Shown piece after piece: positions 9,743 to 17,850 of a stretch of DNA of 48,244 nucleotides. Both the position numbers and the translations under genes were made by a program. The notes below the pieces were generated by a model that searched no databases, was not told the DNA's origin, and was given only the letters and a program-made list of their open reading frames with translations. Where the stretch lies: positions 1 to 48,244 of the forward strand of contig DXBV01000100.1 in NCBI GenBank assembly GCA_019116345.1, given 5' to 3'. Numbering within the stretch: position 1 is the first letter of the stretch; each line of letters opens with the position of its first letter. This stretch comes from Candidatus Allofournierella merdipullorum (GTDB taxonomy: Bacteria > Bacillota > Clostridia > Oscillospirales > Ruminococcaceae).

Positions 9743-9776
9743 AAGGCCGATACCTGCGTTTCCCAGGTACCGGCCT
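9743..9776 (+). terminator. Hairpin between DUF4358 and MBOAT genes
   Basis: Stem AAGGCCGaTACCTG pairing with CAGGTAcCGGCCTT, followed by TTTTG. The MBOAT ribosome site begins about 8 bp later, so MBOAT expression probably depends on read-through. Confidence 0.75.
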
Positions 9777-9801
9777 TTTGTGTGAAAGGGAGGGTCGTTT
9801 T

Positions 9802-11226
9802 TTGATCTTCAGCACGATTCTGTTTCTGTTCCGTTTTCTGCCCATCACGCTGGCGCTCTATTACCTTGCGCCGGCCAAGCTGAAGAACCTGGCGCTGTTT
9901 TTGTGCAGCCTGGTGTTCTATTCCTGGGGCGAGGTCAAGTTCTTCCCCGTGATGGTGGTGCTTATCCTCATCAACTACACTTGCGGCTTCCTTATGGAGA
10001 AATTCGACAGCAGCGTCAAGGCGCGCCGGGTGCTGCTGGTGCTTTCCATCGTGGGCAGCCTGTCCATGCTGGTGTTCTTCAAATACTCCAACTTCCTCAT
10101 CAGCACTGTGAACAGTCTGTTCGGTTTGTCCATCGGCCTCATCGAAGCGGCCACCGTGCTGCCGCTGGGCATCAGCTTCTACACCTTCCAGACCATGAGC
10201 TACTCCATCGACGTCTACCGTCGGGACGTGCCCGCCGAACACAACATCATCGACTTCGGCGCTTATGTGGTCATGTTCCCCCAGCTGATCGCCGGCCCCA
10301 TCGTGAAATACCGGGACGTGGCCGCTCAGCTGCATGTGTATAAAGACCGCTATCGCCTGGCCCAGATCCAGGACGGCATTTGCCTGTTCGTGTTCGGTCT
10401 GGCCAAAAAGGTGCTGCTGGCGGACATGATCAGCCAGCTGTGGTACGACATCATTGGCCAGTGGTCCGGCGGAACGCTGGATGTTGCGGGCATCGGCCTG
10501 GAAAACGCCAGCACTCCCCTTGTGTGGCTGGGTCTTCTGGCCTACAGCCTGCAGCTCTACTTTGACTTCTCCGGCTACTCGCTGATGGGCATCGGCATGG
10601 GCAAGATGCTGGGCTTCGACTTCCCCATGAACTTCAACCTGCCCTACATCGCTTCCAGCATCACCGACTTCTGGCGCCGGTGGCACATCACCCTCTCCAG
10701 CTGGTTCAAAGAGTATGTGTACATCCCTCTGGGCGGCAACCGCCGCGGCATCAAGCGCCAGATCTTCAACATGTTCGTGGTCTGGGCCCTCACCGGCATC
10801 TGGCACGGCGCTGACTGGAACTTCGTGCTCTGGGGCATCTACTACTTCGTGCTTCTCACCATCGAAAAGGTATTCCTGCTGGACAAGCTGAAAAAGGGCA
10901 AGGTCTGGCCCCACGTTTACACCCTGTTCCTGGTGGCCGTGGGCTGGGCGCTGTTCGTGGGCAATGAAAGCGGCGTGGGCCTTTCTCTGCTGTTCCAGAA
11001 GCTGTTCATCCCCAGCGGCGGCGTGGGCTGCTTGTATTTCCTGCGCAATTACGGTGTGCTGCTGGCGGTGTGCATCGCCTGCTGCACTCCCTTGCCGCTG
11101 AAGATCTACGACAAAATCAAAGAGAACACCTTCATGCGCATCGCGCTGGTAGGCCTGCTGCTGATCCTGTGCATCGCGTATATCGTGGCGTCCACCAACA
11201 CGCCGTTCCTCTATTTCCGTTTCTAA
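9802..11226 (+). CDS. MBOAT family O-acyltransferase (AlgI/DltB-like)
   Basis: Multi-pass membrane acyltransferase of 474 residues that moves acyl groups, usually acetyl, from the cytosolic to the outer side for a partner to place on a surface glycan. Family landmarks are YYLAP near the N-terminus, PLGISFYTFQTMSYSIDVYR, DFWRRWHITLSSWFKEYVYIPLGGNRRG, and the catalytic-histidine segment LTGIWHGADWNF with H335. The start is probably the TTG at 9802: GGGAGGG lies 7 nt before it, and the usual MBOAT start (FSTILFLFRFLPI) follows. The next gene, 15 bp on, encodes the DHHW partner. Confidence 0.92.
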   Translation: MIFSTILFLFRFLPITLALYYLAPAKLKNLALFLCSLVFYSWGEVKFFPVMVVLILINYTCGFLMEKFDSSVKARRVLLVLSIVGSLSMLVFFKYSNFLISTVNSLFGLSIGLIEAATVLPLGISFYTFQTMSYSIDVYRRDVPAEHNIIDFGAYVVMFPQLIAGPIVKYRDVAAQLHVYKDRYRLAQIQDGICLFVFGLAKKVLLADMISQLWYDIIGQWSGGTLDVAGIGLENASTPLVWLGLLAYSLQLYFDFSGYSLMGIGMGKMLGFDFPMNFNLPYIASSITDFWRRWHITLSSWFKEYVYIPLGGNRRGIKRQIFNMFVVWALTGIWHGADWNFVLWGIYYFVLLTIEKVFLLDKLKKGKVWPHVYTLFLVAVGWALFVGNESGVGLSLLFQKLFIPSGGVGCLYFLRNYGVLLAVCIACCTPLPLKIYDKIKENTFMRIALVGLLLILCIAYIVASTNTPFLYFRF

Positions 11227-11241
11227 GGGGGTGCGAGACTG

Positions 11242-12414
11242 ATGAAAGAAAAATGGAATGAACTCAAAAAGTATCCCCTGCTGGTTCTGTTTTTCGTGTT
11301 ACTGTTCGGGTTCATGTTTTTGGACATGGCCTGGCCCAAACGGGCTTACAGTGACCTAGAGCGCCGCGATCTTGCACAGGTGCCCGATTTCAGCCTGACA
11401 AAACTCTTCGAAAACGTGTGGACCAGCGAATACGATAAATACACCAAGGATCAGGTGGCGGGCCGCGACATGTGGCTGCGCCTGCAGAGCCGCAGCGAGA
11501 GCCTCGTGTTCCAGAAAGAGGAGATCGGCGGCGCGCTGCTGGGCGACGATGAAATGCTCTTCACCCAGACGCTGGCGCTGAAACCCACCGAAGAACGCAT
11601 CTTGAAGGGCAACATCCAGCAGACCTCCCTGTTTGCCATGCGGTATCCCGGGCAGGTGACGCTGATGCTCACGCCCTCTGCCAGTACGATCTACCCGGAT
11701 CTGCTGCCCGCCAACGCACCTATGTTGGACGAAAATGCCCTGTTGGACACTATTTTTGAGATGCACGAGGGTACCAACTGCATTGACCTGCGGGAGACTT
11801 TCGGCGCAGCCGCAGAAGACACACAGCTCTACTACAAGACCGACCACCACTGGACCACCGACGGCGGCGCTTATCTGGCCTACCAGGAATACTGCCGCAG
11901 CCTTGGCCTCACCCCCATGGAGGTGAGCGAAGAGGATTTCAAGCATGTGGAGGACTTCTGGGGCACCACCTACTCCAAATGCCTGCGGTGGGACCAGACG
12001 CCGGACACCATCGCCTACCTGGATATTCCCAACCAGCTGACCGTGTGGCAGACGAATGCCGTGGGCGAGCCCTCGGAGCCCAAGTTCACCAGCGGCCTGT
12101 ATGAGATGGAAAAGGCTGAGACGGCCGACAAATACGCCATGTTCCTCTACGGCAACCAGGGCTACACCACAATCGAGGGCAACGGCGAGGGCCGGGTGCT
12201 GGTGGTGAAGGACAGCTACGCCAACAGCTTTGTGCCCTATCTCACGGCGAACTACGCCGAGATCTGTATGGTCGATCCCCGCAGCTACCGCAACAGCATC
12301 GACGCTTTGATGCAGCGGGAACAGTTCGACCAGGTGCTGCTGCTGTTCAGCTTCCAGACCTATTCCACTACCAACATTGCCAGCTATCTGGCTGCCTCGG
12401 CCAGCGCCGATTGA
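11242..12414 (+). CDS. DHHW family protein (AlgX/AlgJ-like SGNH acetyltransferase)
   Basis: Protein of 390 residues with a single N-terminal anchor (about 11-28) and an extracytoplasmic SGNH-like domain. The family motif DHHW is at residues 201-204 (YYKTDHHWTTDGG), and a later VVKDSYANSF supplies the serine block typical of AlgX/AlgJ relatives. DHHW proteins (PF14286) accompany MBOAT transporters and are thought to attach the acetyl group to the exported polymer. Together with the DUF4358 and MBOAT genes it forms a complete surface acetylation cassette. The polymer is unknown. Confidence 0.9.
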   Translation: MKEKWNELKKYPLLVLFFVLLFGFMFLDMAWPKRAYSDLERRDLAQVPDFSLTKLFENVWTSEYDKYTKDQVAGRDMWLRLQSRSESLVFQKEEIGGALLGDDEMLFTQTLALKPTEERILKGNIQQTSLFAMRYPGQVTLMLTPSASTIYPDLLPANAPMLDENALLDTIFEMHEGTNCIDLRETFGAAAEDTQLYYKTDHHWTTDGGAYLAYQEYCRSLGLTPMEVSEEDFKHVEDFWGTTYSKCLRWDQTPDTIAYLDIPNQLTVWQTNAVGEPSEPKFTSGLYEMEKAETADKYAMFLYGNQGYTTIEGNGEGRVLVVKDSYANSFVPYLTANYAEICMVDPRSYRNSIDALMQREQFDQVLLLFSFQTYSTTNIASYLAASASAD

Positions 12415-12419
12415 CACAT

Positions 12420-12458
12420 CGAAGCCCCTGCACAAGCCGTGCGGGGGCTTCGATTTTT
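12420..12458 (+). terminator. Intrinsic terminator of the acetylation cassette
   Basis: Near-perfect 14-bp stem (12420-12433 with 12439-12452), short loop, then ATTTTTCC. Confidence 0.88.
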
Positions 12459-12476
12459 CCCGGAAAGAGCCCACTT

Positions 12477-12493
12477 TTTACGGACATTTTACA
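12477..12493 (+). promoter_or_regulatory. Pho-box-like direct repeat
   Basis: TTTACG (12477-12482), 5-bp gap, TTTACA (12488-12493). The 11-bp period and sequence resemble the TT(A/C/T)ACA repeats bound by PhoP in Bacillus. It lies 31 bp upstream of the TATACT at 12525 and may mediate autoregulation. Only two repeats are seen. Confidence 0.4.
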
Positions 12494-12524
12494 TTGCGGG
12501 GTGGGAAAATCGGCGCAAATGCTT

Positions 12525-12530
12525 TATACT
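12525..12530 (+). promoter_or_regulatory. Probable -10 box of the PhoP/PhoR-like operon
   Basis: TATACT without a recognisable -35 at the right distance, as expected for an activator-dependent promoter. The gene starts 96 bp downstream. Confidence 0.45.
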
Positions 12531-12626
12531 TGAATCGAATGAGATTTGTCCGGTCTCATCGCCGGTGCCGGCCTTTTATGGCGGCATATCGAAGCGGTTC
12601 AGACCGGTTTTGAAGGGAGAGCGTCC

Positions 12627-13310
12627 ATGTCCGTGATCTACGTTTTGGAAGACGACAACAGCATCCGCGAGCTGGTGGTGTATACGCTGAACCACTCGGG
12701 GCACGAAGCCCAGGGCTTCGGCCTGCCCAGCCAGTTCTGGGCACAGATGGCAAAATCCACGCCCGATCTTCTCCTTTTGGACATCATGCTGCCCGAGCAG
12801 GACGGCATCGACATCCTCAAGCAGCTGCGTTCCCAGCCCGCCACCCGAAAGCTGCCGGTGATCATGCTCACCGCTAAAGGCAGCGAGTATGACCGGGTGC
12901 TGGGGCTGGACAGCGGCGCCGACGATTATATCCCCAAGCCCTTTGGCATGATGGAGCTGGTGGCCCGGGTCAACGCGCTGCTGCGCCGTACGGCCCCCGG
13001 CGAACAGGCTGTGGAATACAAAGCCGGCGGGCTTTCCGTCTGCCCTGCCCGTCATCAGGTGCTGGCCAACGGCCAGCCGGTCACTCTGACCCACAAAGAG
13101 TTCGAGCTGTTGAGTCTGCTCATTCAATCGCCCGGCATCGTGTTCACCCGGGAACAGCTGCTGCGGGAAGTCTGGGGCTACACCTTTGATGCCGAGAGCC
13201 GCACGTTGGACGTGCATGTGCGCACGCTGCGTCAAAAGCTGGGCGAATGCGGCAGCTGCATCGAGACTGTGCGGGGCTCCGGCTACCGCATTCGGGAGAA
13301 TGACCAATGA
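12627..13310 (+). CDS. PhoB/PhoP-like response regulator
   Basis: Winged-helix response regulator of 227 residues. Receiver acidic pocket D9-D10, phosphoacceptor D52 (LLLLDIMLPEQDG), conserved K in PKPF. DNA-binding domain at about 130-225 with LTHKEFELLSLL and SRTLDVHVRTLRQKLG, very close to PhoB/PhoP. The ATG at 12627 follows GAAGGGAGA; the open frame runs further upstream without a ribosome site. It overlaps the kinase gene by ATGA. A phosphate-starvation role is plausible but no pst or phoU genes are nearby. Confidence 0.92.
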   Translation: MSVIYVLEDDNSIRELVVYTLNHSGHEAQGFGLPSQFWAQMAKSTPDLLLLDIMLPEQDGIDILKQLRSQPATRKLPVIMLTAKGSEYDRVLGLDSGADDYIPKPFGMMELVARVNALLRRTAPGEQAVEYKAGGLSVCPARHQVLANGQPVTLTHKEFELLSLLIQSPGIVFTREQLLREVWGYTFDAESRTLDVHVRTLRQKLGECGSCIETVRGSGYRIRENDQ

Positions 13311-14977
13311 GCAAACGGATCTTCAAGGCAATGATGGCCGTTACCCTCACCACACTTTTGGTGTGCATGGCGCTGTTCATTGCCATCCTCTTTCCCTATT
13401 TTGAAACACAGCTCTCCAACGAATTGAGAAACGAACTGGAATACCTCGCCCCCAATGTGGAGCGGGACGGTCTTTCCTATCTGGAGCGTCTTCCCGACGG
13501 TCAGAACCGTCTGACGCTCATTGACGCCGACGGCACCGTGCTGTTCGACAGCGACGCCGACCCCGCGAAGATGGAGAACCACTCCGACCGGCCGGAAGTC
13601 ATTCAGGCCATTGCCACGGGCTTCGGTGAGAGCAGCCGGTATTCCGAAACGCTGGCAAAAAAGACCATCAACAGCGCTGCCCTTCTGGAAAACGGCCAGA
13701 TCCTGCGGATTTCCAGCACCCAGTATTCCAGCATGGCGCTGCTGGTCAGCCTCACCCCGTCGCTTCTTCTTGTTCTGATTTTTGCGGCTCTGGTTGCCGT
13801 ATCCATCGCCTACAAGCTGAGCCAGCGGCTCACCCGCCCCTTGAACGAGATCGACCTGAAACATCCGCAGGTGAATCAGGCGCCATACGATGAACTCAAG
13901 CCGCTGCTGCGCCGCCTGCATCATCAGAACCGCCAGATCCGGGAGCAGATCCAGCAGCTGCAGGCGCAAAAGCGTCAGTTCACCGCCATCACCGACAACA
14001 TGCGGGAAGGCTTTCTGGTTTTGGACGCAGACGGAATGGTGCTCTCCTACAATTCCAGCGCCACACGCCTGCTGCAGCCGGAAAAGCCGCTGGACGGCCG
14101 CAACATCGGTGAGCTGACCGACGAACCGGACTTTCTGGAAGGTCTGCGCGGCGCGCAGGAAGGCGAGCATGTGGAATGCCTTGTGCCGCTGCACGGCCGC
14201 ATCTGTCAGCTGTTTGCAAACCCCGTCTACCAGGAAAGCACTCTCACCGGCATCGTTCTGGTGCTGCTGGACGTGACCGAACAGCAGGAGCGGGAGGGTC
14301 TGCGGCGTGAGTTCAGCGCCAATGTATCCCACGAGCTTAAAACACCCCTGACCTCCATTGCCGGCATTGCCGAAATCATGAAAAGCGGCATGATCGCTTC
14401 CGCCGATATCCCCCACTTCGCCGGCAAAATTTACGATGAATCCCAGCGCCTCATCCAACTGGTGCGGGACATCATCCGTATCTCTCAGCTGGACGAAAAC
14501 AACATTCACGACACCCCGGTGCCGGTGGAACTGAAGGAATGTGCCTCCCGCACCCTTTCCCTCCTGGAGAGCGCCGCCGATGCCGCCGACGTCACCCTGC
14601 ATCTGGAGGGCGAAGAAGCCGTCATCCAGGCTGTCCCCGCCATTCTGGACGAGATGGTGTACAATCTCTGCGAGAATGCGGTGAAGTACAACCGTCCCGG
14701 CGGAAGCGTCACCGTGACCGTGCGTCCGGACGCTTCCCATGTCACGCTGGAAGTAGCTGACACCGGCATCGGCATCGCCCCGGAACATCACAGCCGGGTG
14801 TTTGAGCGGTTCTACCGGGTGGACAAGAGCCATTCCAAAGAGATCGGCGGCACCGGCCTGGGCCTTTCCATCGTGAAGCACGGCGCCGCGTTCCACCACG
14901 CGCAGGTCGAACTGGAAAGCGTGCCGGACAAAGGCACCACCATTCGCATCATCTTCCCCAGAAGCGCCGCCCTCTAA
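13307..14977 (+). CDS. PhoR-like sensor histidine kinase with PAS domain
   Basis: Membrane kinase of 556 residues: TM1 about 8-30, a 110-residue extracellular domain, TM2 about 145-168, HAMP-like segment about 170-225, PAS domain about 226-330 (FTAITDNMREGFLVLDADG), dimerisation box with H342 (NVSHELKTPLTSIAGIAE), then the ATP-binding domain with NLCENAVKYNRPGG, DTGIGI and GTGLGLSIVKHG. This order matches PhoR. Its ATG overlaps the regulator stop, so the pair is translationally coupled. A strong bidirectional hairpin follows. Confidence 0.92.
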   Translation: MSKRIFKAMMAVTLTTLLVCMALFIAILFPYFETQLSNELRNELEYLAPNVERDGLSYLERLPDGQNRLTLIDADGTVLFDSDADPAKMENHSDRPEVIQAIATGFGESSRYSETLAKKTINSAALLENGQILRISSTQYSSMALLVSLTPSLLLVLIFAALVAVSIAYKLSQRLTRPLNEIDLKHPQVNQAPYDELKPLLRRLHHQNRQIREQIQQLQAQKRQFTAITDNMREGFLVLDADGMVLSYNSSATRLLQPEKPLDGRNIGELTDEPDFLEGLRGAQEGEHVECLVPLHGRICQLFANPVYQESTLTGIVLVLLDVTEQQEREGLRREFSANVSHELKTPLTSIAGIAEIMKSGMIASADIPHFAGKIYDESQRLIQLVRDIIRISQLDENNIHDTPVPVELKECASRTLSLLESAADAADVTLHLEGEEAVIQAVPAILDEMVYNLCENAVKYNRPGGSVTVTVRPDASHVTLEVADTGIGIAPEHHSRVFERFYRVDKSHSKEIGGTGLGLSIVKHGAAFHHAQVELESVPDKGTTIRIIFPRSAAL

Positions 14978-14981
14978 ACGC

Positions 14982-15024
14982 AAAAATCCCCCGGCAAGCA
15001 GTTTGGCTTGCCGGGGGATTTTTT
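14982..15024. terminator. Bidirectional terminator between PhoR-like and ABC-F genes
   Basis: Long stem (AAAAATCCCCCGGCAAGC with its complement), loop of 6 nt, T-rich on both strands. It serves the two convergent genes and covers the ABC-F stop codon. Confidence 0.92.
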
Positions 15025-16915
15025 ACTCTTCTTCCTGCTCGTACTGCTCCTGCTCTTCCAGCAGCTTTTCCCATTCGTCAAAAAGCTCCTGCTGGTGGAA
15101 TCGGGTGTCCTCCAGTTCGTCACAGGTGTCTCGCAGAAGGATATGATCCCGCAGAACTTCCGGGTCGTTGATGGAGTTTTCCAGCTCCACCACCCGCGCA
15201 CCGATGGCCTCGATCTCGTCTTCCACGGCTTTGATGCGGGCCCGCAGCTCCGCGCGGCGGCGGCGCTGTTCCTTGCCGTAGGACGCTTTTCCTCCGGTAC
15301 CGTTCTGTGCTGCAGGGGCCGGTTCGGGCGCCGCCTGACCGCGGCCCATCATCTTCTCATAGCTTTCATACAAGGTGGCTTTTCCGTCCTCGATGTAGAG
15401 GATGGGGCAGGCCAGGCTGTTCATCAAGAACCGGTCGTGCGTGATGAGCAGCAGCGTCCCTTCGTAAGCGGCAAGCGCCTCGGAAAGGCTGTCACGGGTA
15501 TAGATGTCCAGGTGGTTGGTGGGCTCGTCCATGAACAGAAGGTTGGGCCGTTCCAGCACGATCTCAGAAAGGCGCAGGCGTGCAAGCTCACCGCCGGACA
15601 GAGCCGTGCAGGGCTTGAACACGTCCTCACCCTTGAATCCGAAGCGAGCCAGATGACTGCGTACTTCCAACTCGGTCATGCGGGGCCATTTGTCCCACAC
15701 GGCATCGATGGCCCGGCCGCCCCGGCGCAGCTGCTGCTGTTCGAACACGCTCACCTTCGCCCCGGCGCCCAGACGCACCATTCCCCCGCTGGGCTTGCGC
15801 CGTCCGGCCAGCACCTGCATCAGGGTAGATTTACCCGCGCCGTTGGGGCCGGCGATGACCAGCCGCTCCCCGCGCAGCACCTGCAGATCAAAGGGTTCCA
15901 ACAGCGTGCGCCCTTCGATCTTCACGCAGAGGTTCTTGAGCGTGAGCAGCTCGTTGTAGGGCGTAACGTCGAACTCAAAACGGAATTTCAGCTGCTGCGG
16001 CCCGCTGGAAGGCTTTTCGGTGATCTCCATTTTTTCCAGCTGCTTGCGGCGGCTCTGGGCCATTTTGGTGGTGGAGGCGCGCACCAGATTGCGGGCGATG
16101 TAGTCCTCCAGCTTTTGCGCCTTGGCCACATCGGCATCGTGCTGCTTCTGCTGCAGCGCCACCGCCGCCTCCTTCTGGGGCAGAAAGGCAGAATAGTTGC
16201 CCTTGTAGCTGGTCAGGCCGTGGCTCTCCACCTCCCAGATTCGGGTGCAGACCTCATCCAGAAAATAGCGGTCGTGGCTGACCACCAGCACCGCGCCGGA
16301 ATAGCTTTTCAGATAGCTTTCCAGCCACTCCATGGTGATGAAATCCAGGTGGTTGGTGGGCTCGTCCAGAATCAGCACATCCGGCCGCTGAAGCAAAAGC
16401 CGCGCAAGGCACAGCCGGGTGTGCTCGCCGCCGGAGAGCACCGCCACGCTCTTCTGGTAGGTCTCCGGCCCAAAGCCCATGCCGCTGAGCACCTTTTTGA
16501 TGTTCACGTCCATGTTGTAGCCGTCGGCCGCGTCGATCACCGCCGAAAGTTTGGCATGCTCCGCCAGGACCTCCTGATCGTGGGGGTCCTTTTCCAGCCG
16601 TTTTTCCAACAGACGCATGCGGTTCATGGCGTCCAGCACCGGCGCAAAGGCGTTGCGCATCTCGCCGTACACATCCTGCTGAGGATCCAGCTTGCTGTTC
16701 TGTTCCAGATAGCCAAGGGTCACGCCCCGGGTCAGCTGCATTTCGCCCTCGTCGGGCTGGTATTCCCCGCAGAGGATCTTGAGCAGAGTGGTCTTGCCGG
16801 CGCCGTTTTCGCCAACGATGCCGATGCGCTCCCCCTGCTCCACCGTTGCGTCGATCCCCTCAAGGACCACCGTCTCACCGAAGCTTTTCCCAATGTTTTG
16901 TAAGGATAAAACCAT
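15023..16915 (-). CDS. ABC-F family ATP-binding protein
   Basis: Soluble twin-ATPase of 630 residues with no membrane domain. First nucleotide domain: GENGAGKTT, LSGGEHTRL, LILDEPTNHLDF. Second domain: GPNGAGKST, LSGGELARLRL, LFMDEPTNHLDI. The interdomain linker with ARNLVRASTTKMAQSRRKQLEKM and a charged coiled-coil C-terminus (about 540-630) are typical of YdiF/Uup-like ABC-F proteins that act on the ribosome. Whether it gives antibiotic protection or general translation help cannot be decided. It follows the YjjG-like gene by 29 bp, likely in one operon. Confidence 0.93.
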   Translation of the reverse strand: MVLSLQNIGKSFGETVVLEGIDATVEQGERIGIVGENGAGKTTLLKILCGEYQPDEGEMQLTRGVTLGYLEQNSKLDPQQDVYGEMRNAFAPVLDAMNRMRLLEKRLEKDPHDQEVLAEHAKLSAVIDAADGYNMDVNIKKVLSGMGFGPETYQKSVAVLSGGEHTRLCLARLLLQRPDVLILDEPTNHLDFITMEWLESYLKSYSGAVLVVSHDRYFLDEVCTRIWEVESHGLTSYKGNYSAFLPQKEAAVALQQKQHDADVAKAQKLEDYIARNLVRASTTKMAQSRRKQLEKMEITEKPSSGPQQLKFRFEFDVTPYNELLTLKNLCVKIEGRTLLEPFDLQVLRGERLVIAGPNGAGKSTLMQVLAGRRKPSGGMVRLGAGAKVSVFEQQQLRRGGRAIDAVWDKWPRMTELEVRSHLARFGFKGEDVFKPCTALSGGELARLRLSEIVLERPNLLFMDEPTNHLDIYTRDSLSEALAAYEGTLLLITHDRFLMNSLACPILYIEDGKATLYESYEKMMGRGQAAPEPAPAAQNGTGGKASYGKEQRRRRAELRARIKAVEDEIEAIGARVVELENSINDPEVLRDHILLRDTCDELEDTRFHQQELFDEWEKLLEEQEQYEQEEE

Positions 16916-16944
16916 GTTCGTTCCGTTTCCTGTGTGAATTAGGG

Positions 16945-17694
16945 TCAGATGCCCGGCTCAAACTGATGTTTGCGCCGCGTCAGGCCCACGTTTTCCAGCT
17001 CGTCCGGTTCCATAACGATGGAGTAGAGCTCTTCCCAACTGCGCACCGTGTGGGTGGGGCCGTTTTCCGCAGGCGCCTCCGCTCCGTTCCAGTTGGTCCA
17101 GCAGGTGTCCAGCCCCGCGTTCTGGCCGCCTTTGACGTCGGCAGTGAGGCTGTCGCCCACCACAAGCACCTTGTCACGATTTTCGATGCCCAGAGTGCGA
17201 AGGGCGATCTCGAAGAAGCGGCGGTTGGGCTTTTCCACGCCAATGCGCTCGGAGATAAACACTTCGTCCATGTACTCCCCAAGGCCGGAATCCTTCAGCC
17301 GTTTTTCCTGCACATGCTCCACGCCATTGGTAACGACCGCCAGCGTGGCGACCTCCGACAGCTCTTTCACCGCCTCCAGCGCGCCGGGGATCAGGTCCGC
17401 GTGCTCGCTCAACCGGTCCAGATAATACGCGTTCATCTGTGCCGCGTCTCCGGTGCTCTCCAGCGCTTTGAGCAGGTCCTCAAACCTGCGCACGACCAGC
17501 TTGTCCCGCTTGATCTGCCCCTTTTCAAGCGCAGCCCAAAGCCCCTTGTTGATGGTGTGGTAGGTCTCTTCCACCTCGTCAGTGGCAGGCAGACCGAACC
17601 GCTCCATCGTCTCGTGAAATGCCTTGTGTTCCGCGGCGCCGAAGTCCATCAGGGTGCCGTCCACATCCAGCAAAAGACAATGATAATATGCCAT
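16945..17694 (-). CDS. YjjG-family noncanonical pyrimidine nucleotidase (HAD)
   Basis: HAD phosphatase of 249 residues. Motif I is LLLDVDGTLMDF (nucleophile D near residue 10), the cap domain spans about 20-95, motif II is VVTNGVEHVQ, motif III lies around GVEKPNRRFF, and motif IV is VVGDSLTADVKGG. The IGVEKPNRRFFEIAL and VVTNGVEHVQEKRL segments match YjjG, which dephosphorylates abnormal pyrimidine nucleotides and 5'-nucleotides. It is the first gene of an operon with the ABC-F gene. About 20 extra C-terminal residues (GLTRRKHQFEPGI end) follow the usual domain. Confidence 0.88.
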   Translation of the reverse strand: MAYYHCLLLDVDGTLMDFGAAEHKAFHETMERFGLPATDEVEETYHTINKGLWAALEKGQIKRDKLVVRRFEDLLKALESTGDAAQMNAYYLDRLSEHADLIPGALEAVKELSEVATLAVVTNGVEHVQEKRLKDSGLGEYMDEVFISERIGVEKPNRRFFEIALRTLGIENRDKVLVVGDSLTADVKGGQNAGLDTCWTNWNGAEAPAENGPTHTVRSWEELYSIVMEPDELENVGLTRRKHQFEPGI

Positions 17695-17766
17695 GGGTAA
17701 CTTCTCTCCCCTTTTCTGTGTTTACTGCCTTCGCCCGTTCCGACGCAGGCAGCGTTCACCTTGTCT

Positions 17767-17795
17767 ATTATCTCCTATTCCCGTTCATTCGTCAA
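17767..17795 (-). promoter_or_regulatory. Promoter of the yjjG-like/ABC-F operon
   Basis: Reverse strand TTGACG (17790-17795), 17-bp spacer, GATAAT (17767-17772), immediately after the hairpin that ends the upstream gene. Confidence 0.72.
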
Positions 17796-17803
17796 GCAAA
17801 TGC

Positions 17804-17846
17804 AGCAGCGCCCGGACAGGCTTTGAGCCAATGTCCGGGCGCTGCT
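17804..17846 (-). terminator. Terminator hairpin of the Cys-rich protein gene
   Basis: Perfect 15-bp stem (17804-17818 with 17832-17846) five bases after the stop codon, with a 13-nt loop. Only a weak T-rich tail follows on the reverse strand. Confidence 0.75.
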
Positions 17847-17850
17847 TTGC

